6,647 nucleotides of DNA from Promethearchaeota archaeon (lineage in GTDB: Archaea; Asgardarchaeota; Lokiarchaeia; Sigyniarchaeales; SOKP01), in the NCBI GenBank assembly GCA_004524385.1, contig SDNM01000086.1:1-6647 (forward strand), in the 5' to 3' direction. Of the stretch, positions 4,625 through 6,647 are shown in pieces (within the stretch, counting starts at the first letter, position 1; each line of letters begins with the position of its first letter). Position numbers and translations under genes: made by a program. The notes under the pieces are model-generated. The model was not told the DNA's origin. It did no database searches and saw nothing but the letters and a program-made list of their open reading frames with translations.

Positions 4625-6286
4625 TTACTCCTTTTTGAGATCTCTCAATTCACGATGTAACACTTTTCCTACAATTGTTTTAGGAATTTCATCTATGAAT
4701 TCTACAAATCTCGGATACTTATCAAATGCCATGTTTTCTCTTGACCAATCTACGATATCTTGCTCAGTCATCTTTCCTTGAAATTCTTCTTTAAGAACAA
4801 CATAAGCTTTAATGTTCTCCTTACCCTCCTCATCAATTATTCCAATAACCCCACATTCTTCAATGGCTTCATTTTCATACAGGAGATCTTCTACCTCTGT
4901 TGGATAGACTGAATGTCCCTTGTATTTTATGAGATTCTTAAGTCTATCTTTTATAGTAATGTAACCGTCATCGTCCATAACTCCAAGGTCTCCTGTATAT
5001 AACCAGACTTTTCCATCATCAAGCTTTTTAATAGTATTGGCAGTTTCTTCTTCTCGTTTGAAATAACCTTTCATCATTTGGGGCCCCCTACATATAATTT
5101 CCCCAACTTCTCCAATAGGAAGAGTTTTTCCATCTGGGTCTACAATCTTTACTTCAGTATTAGGAATAGGCATGCCGATTGTACCAGGTTTATTTAGTCC
5201 GTCAAATGGGTTTGCAGTAACTACTGGCGACATTTCAGTTAAACCATAAGCTTCACGCAATTTTGCCCCCGTTAAGGATTCAAATTTCACCCTAATTTCA
5301 TTTGGTAATGGACCTGCACTGCTAAAACAATACTTAATGCTAGAAAGATCATGTTTCTCAATCCCTTCATAATTGTTAATGTTATTATAAATTGCTGCGA
5401 CACCTGGAAATAAGGTTGCCTTAGTGGCTTCTATGACCTCAATGATCTCATGTGGTTCTCGCGGATTAAAGACACAAGCTAGCTTTCCTCCCATATGAAC
5501 TCCAATATTCATCATGAATGCCATATATATATGATAAAAAGGTAATGCAGCAAGCGTGACTTCCTTGCCAAGCTCTTTTTCCACAAACCAAGCTTCTGCT
5601 TGTAAGACACAAGATGCAATGCTTCCATGAGTTAACATCGCTCCCTTAGGATAGCCCGTAGTTCCGCCAGTATATTGTAACATTGCGAGATCATCTGGAT
5701 TTATTTCGACTTGGGGCGGATTTGGGGCAATATCTCTAATTATATCTTCCCATGTGGGGTCCCCTCCAGAAGGATATTGAGGTGGAGCCATTGGTTCCGG
5801 GGAAAGATAAGGAGCTAAATTGCTATAAAATTTATGCTTTACTCCAGTTTCCCCAATAATAGGATCAACGATCTGTGAGAAGCCTTCCCATCCAATATAG
5901 ACTTTTGCTTCGCTATCATTCAATTGTCGCTTTATTTCTAAAGATTTAAAAAGTGGTGATATGCTTGTTACCACAGCTCCAATTTTTAATACTCCATAAT
6001 AAGCTGTAATAAAAGCTGGATTATTTGTAAAATGAATTGCTACAGTATCTCCCTTTTTTATGCCAAGCTCCGTGAGTTTAGTTGCTATTCGATATACGAT
6101 GTCTAATGTTTGTTTGTATGTTAATTCAAATCCCATGAAATAGGTCAACACGTTATCTCCATAAGTTTTCACAGAGTCTTCAAGGTAATCCACTAAGTTT
6201 TTATCTTCATACTCTATTTCCTTGAGAACTTTATCAGGCCAGTGTTCGTAATACAGTCTTTCATTTGACATTTTTTTTTCTGACAT
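4625..6286 (-). CDS. AMP-forming long-chain fatty acyl-CoA ligase
   Basis: This 553-residue ANL-superfamily enzyme should activate a carboxylic acid, most likely a medium- or long-chain fatty acid, with ATP to an acyl-AMP and then to acyl-CoA. The core motifs are intact: P-loop YTGGTTGYPKGAMLTH (205-220), ALPFYHIY (247-254), YGLTEMSPV (347-355), the ATP-binding YTGD (430-433), hinge DRLKNLIKYKG (447-457), and the terminal PKTIVGKVLHREL (535-547) with catalytic Lys541. Length is normal for FadD-like ligases. No signal peptide or membrane helix is seen. The first ATG at 6286 is supported by TTTATAAA 24-31 bases upstream; a second ATG at 6271 (residue 6) is possible. The gene is monocistronic, with T tracts after its stop. 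Exact chain-length preference cannot be read from sequence. In an archaeon it could feed beta-oxidation or acyl modification of lipids or proteins. The convergent SCP2-like gene may be functionally related. Confidence 0.94.
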   Translation of the reverse strand: MSEKKMSNERLYYEHWPDKVLKEIEYEDKNLVDYLEDSVKTYGDNVLTYFMGFELTYKQTLDIVYRIATKLTELGIKKGDTVAIHFTNNPAFITAYYGVLKIGAVVTSISPLFKSLEIKRQLNDSEAKVYIGWEGFSQIVDPIIGETGVKHKFYSNLAPYLSPEPMAPPQYPSGGDPTWEDIIRDIAPNPPQVEINPDDLAMLQYTGGTTGYPKGAMLTHGSIASCVLQAEAWFVEKELGKEVTLAALPFYHIYMAFMMNIGVHMGGKLACVFNPREPHEIIEVIEATKATLFPGVAAIYNNINNYEGIEKHDLSSIKYCFSSAGPLPNEIRVKFESLTGAKLREAYGLTEMSPVVTANPFDGLNKPGTIGMPIPNTEVKIVDPDGKTLPIGEVGEIICRGPQMMKGYFKREEETANTIKKLDDGKVWLYTGDLGVMDDDGYITIKDRLKNLIKYKGHSVYPTEVEDLLYENEAIEECGVIGIIDEEGKENIKAYVVLKEEFQGKMTEQDIVDWSRENMAFDKYPRFVEFIDEIPKTIVGKVLHRELRDLKKE

Positions 6287-6309
6287 AATGTTATTTCTAG
6301 AATGACCCT

Positions 6310-6317
6310 TTTATAAA
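6310..6317 (-). promoter_or_regulatory. TATA box of the acyl-CoA ligase gene
   Basis: The palindromic TTTATAAA lies 24-31 bases before the ATG at 6286. Starting about 25 bases downstream of its centre puts the first transcribed base within a few bases of the ATG. There is no Shine-Dalgarno, consistent with a leaderless message. This is the clearest promoter in the window. Confidence 0.6.
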
Positions 6318-6383
6318 TTTTTCATTCCCTTAAAATCTAAAAAAGAAAAAGTAAAAATAAAGAAATTTTAAGATAAAAATTTT

Positions 6384-6402
6384 AAAAAATATAGTGTATA
6401 TT
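6384..6402 (-). terminator. Candidate intrinsic terminator of the right-edge gene
   Basis: On the minus strand AATATA and TATATT (6402-6397 and 6393-6388) form a six-base-pair stem with a three-base loop CAC. It is followed by further T residues, giving a T6 run, and begins seven bases after the stop codon at 6412-6410. Confidence 0.45.
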
Positions 6403-6409
6403 AATGGAA

Positions 6410-6647
6410 TTAAACTGGAGCTTCCTTATCAATAACCAATAGGTTAGCAAATTTTAGTAATTTCCCTAAATTCCTTCCCGTAGTGCCCTTTTGAATTTTT
6501 AATTTTCTTTCTCCGAATCTATTCTTATTAGTTACCATATGAATAGTTGAATTCTCACCATTACAGAAGAACATCAAATCTTCTGGAGCCGCGAGTAACT
6601 GAAAGTCATAGTTATCCAATTTGCCTCGGTTCAGTTTGAAATTTCCT
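6410..6647 (-). CDS. C-terminal end of an unrecognised protein (cut by right edge)
   Basis: Seventy-eight residues are visible from the window edge to a TAA at 6412-6410. The frame stays open to the edge. A TTG at 6619 could be read as a start, but nine further in-frame residues (GNFKLNRGK) precede it without a stop, and no ribosome binding site supports it, so this is most likely the tail of a longer gene. The piece contains DFQLLAAPEDLMFFCNGE, then a basic stretch NKNRFGERKLKIQKGTTGRN, and ends KLLKFANLLVIDKEAPV. The alternation of strands and the basic loop look like a folded domain rather than a disordered tail, with no transmembrane helix. I do not recognise the family. It is in the same direction as the acyl-CoA ligase but separated by 123 bases with a candidate terminator and a separate TATA box, so it is probably not in an operon with it. 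Confidence 0.65.
   Translation of the reverse strand, partial: GNFKLNRGKLDNYDFQLLAAPEDLMFFCNGENSTIHMVTNKNRFGERKLKIQKGTTGRNLGKLLKFANLLVIDKEAPV

Noticed and set aside
6617..6619. TTG start for a complete 69-residue protein at the right edge
   Set aside because: The frame continues upstream to the window edge without a stop, and no ribosome binding site or TATA element precedes the TTG.
1..6647. CRISPR array, transposon ends, tRNA genes or a defence island
   Set aside because: No regularly spaced repeats, transposase-like frames, tRNA-like cloverleaf or nuclease/ATPase defence domains are visible; the recognisable genes are housekeeping or lipid-metabolic.

Overview
The window looks like a low-GC archaeal chromosome (roughly one third G+C by eye). 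Three things point to archaea: a phenylalanyl-tRNA synthetase of the archaeal/eukaryotic-cytosolic type, a member of the archaeal family DUF1512, and TATA-like elements placed about 24-32 bases before start codons, so that transcripts would begin at or just before the ATG. An archaeal lineage that also carries acyl-CoA ligases and sterol-carrier-like proteins fits best. I suspect an Asgard (Lokiarchaeia-like) genome, but that is a judgement from general resemblance and not something the sequence proves.

Layout from left to right. Positions 1-1883 (minus strand) are a pheS-pheT pair, with pheT running off the left edge. Positions 1884-2214 hold no convincing gene but contain two imperfect inverted repeats and one direct repeat, and are the least explained part of the window. 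Positions 2215-2676 (minus) encode a small two-helix membrane protein with a four-cysteine zinc-ribbon-like domain. It is divergent from 2800-3945 (plus), a membrane-anchored DUF1512 protein; the two share a 123-base promoter region. Positions 4075-4530 (plus) encode a small SCP2-type lipid-binding protein. It converges on an AMP-forming fatty acyl-CoA ligase at 4625-6286 (minus), across a short stretch with oligo-T tracts on both strands. The last feature, 6410-6647 (minus), is the C-terminal end of an unrecognised gene cut by the right edge.

How the genes relate: pheS and pheT make the two subunits of one enzyme and are translationally close, since the pheT ribosome binding site overlaps the pheS stop codon. 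The SCP2 protein and the acyl-CoA ligase both point to acyl-lipid handling, but they are on opposite strands with separate promoters, so a functional link rests on adjacency and theme only. The remaining genes appear to be single transcription units. I see no CRISPR array, tRNA, rRNA, insertion sequence, or recognisable defence system.
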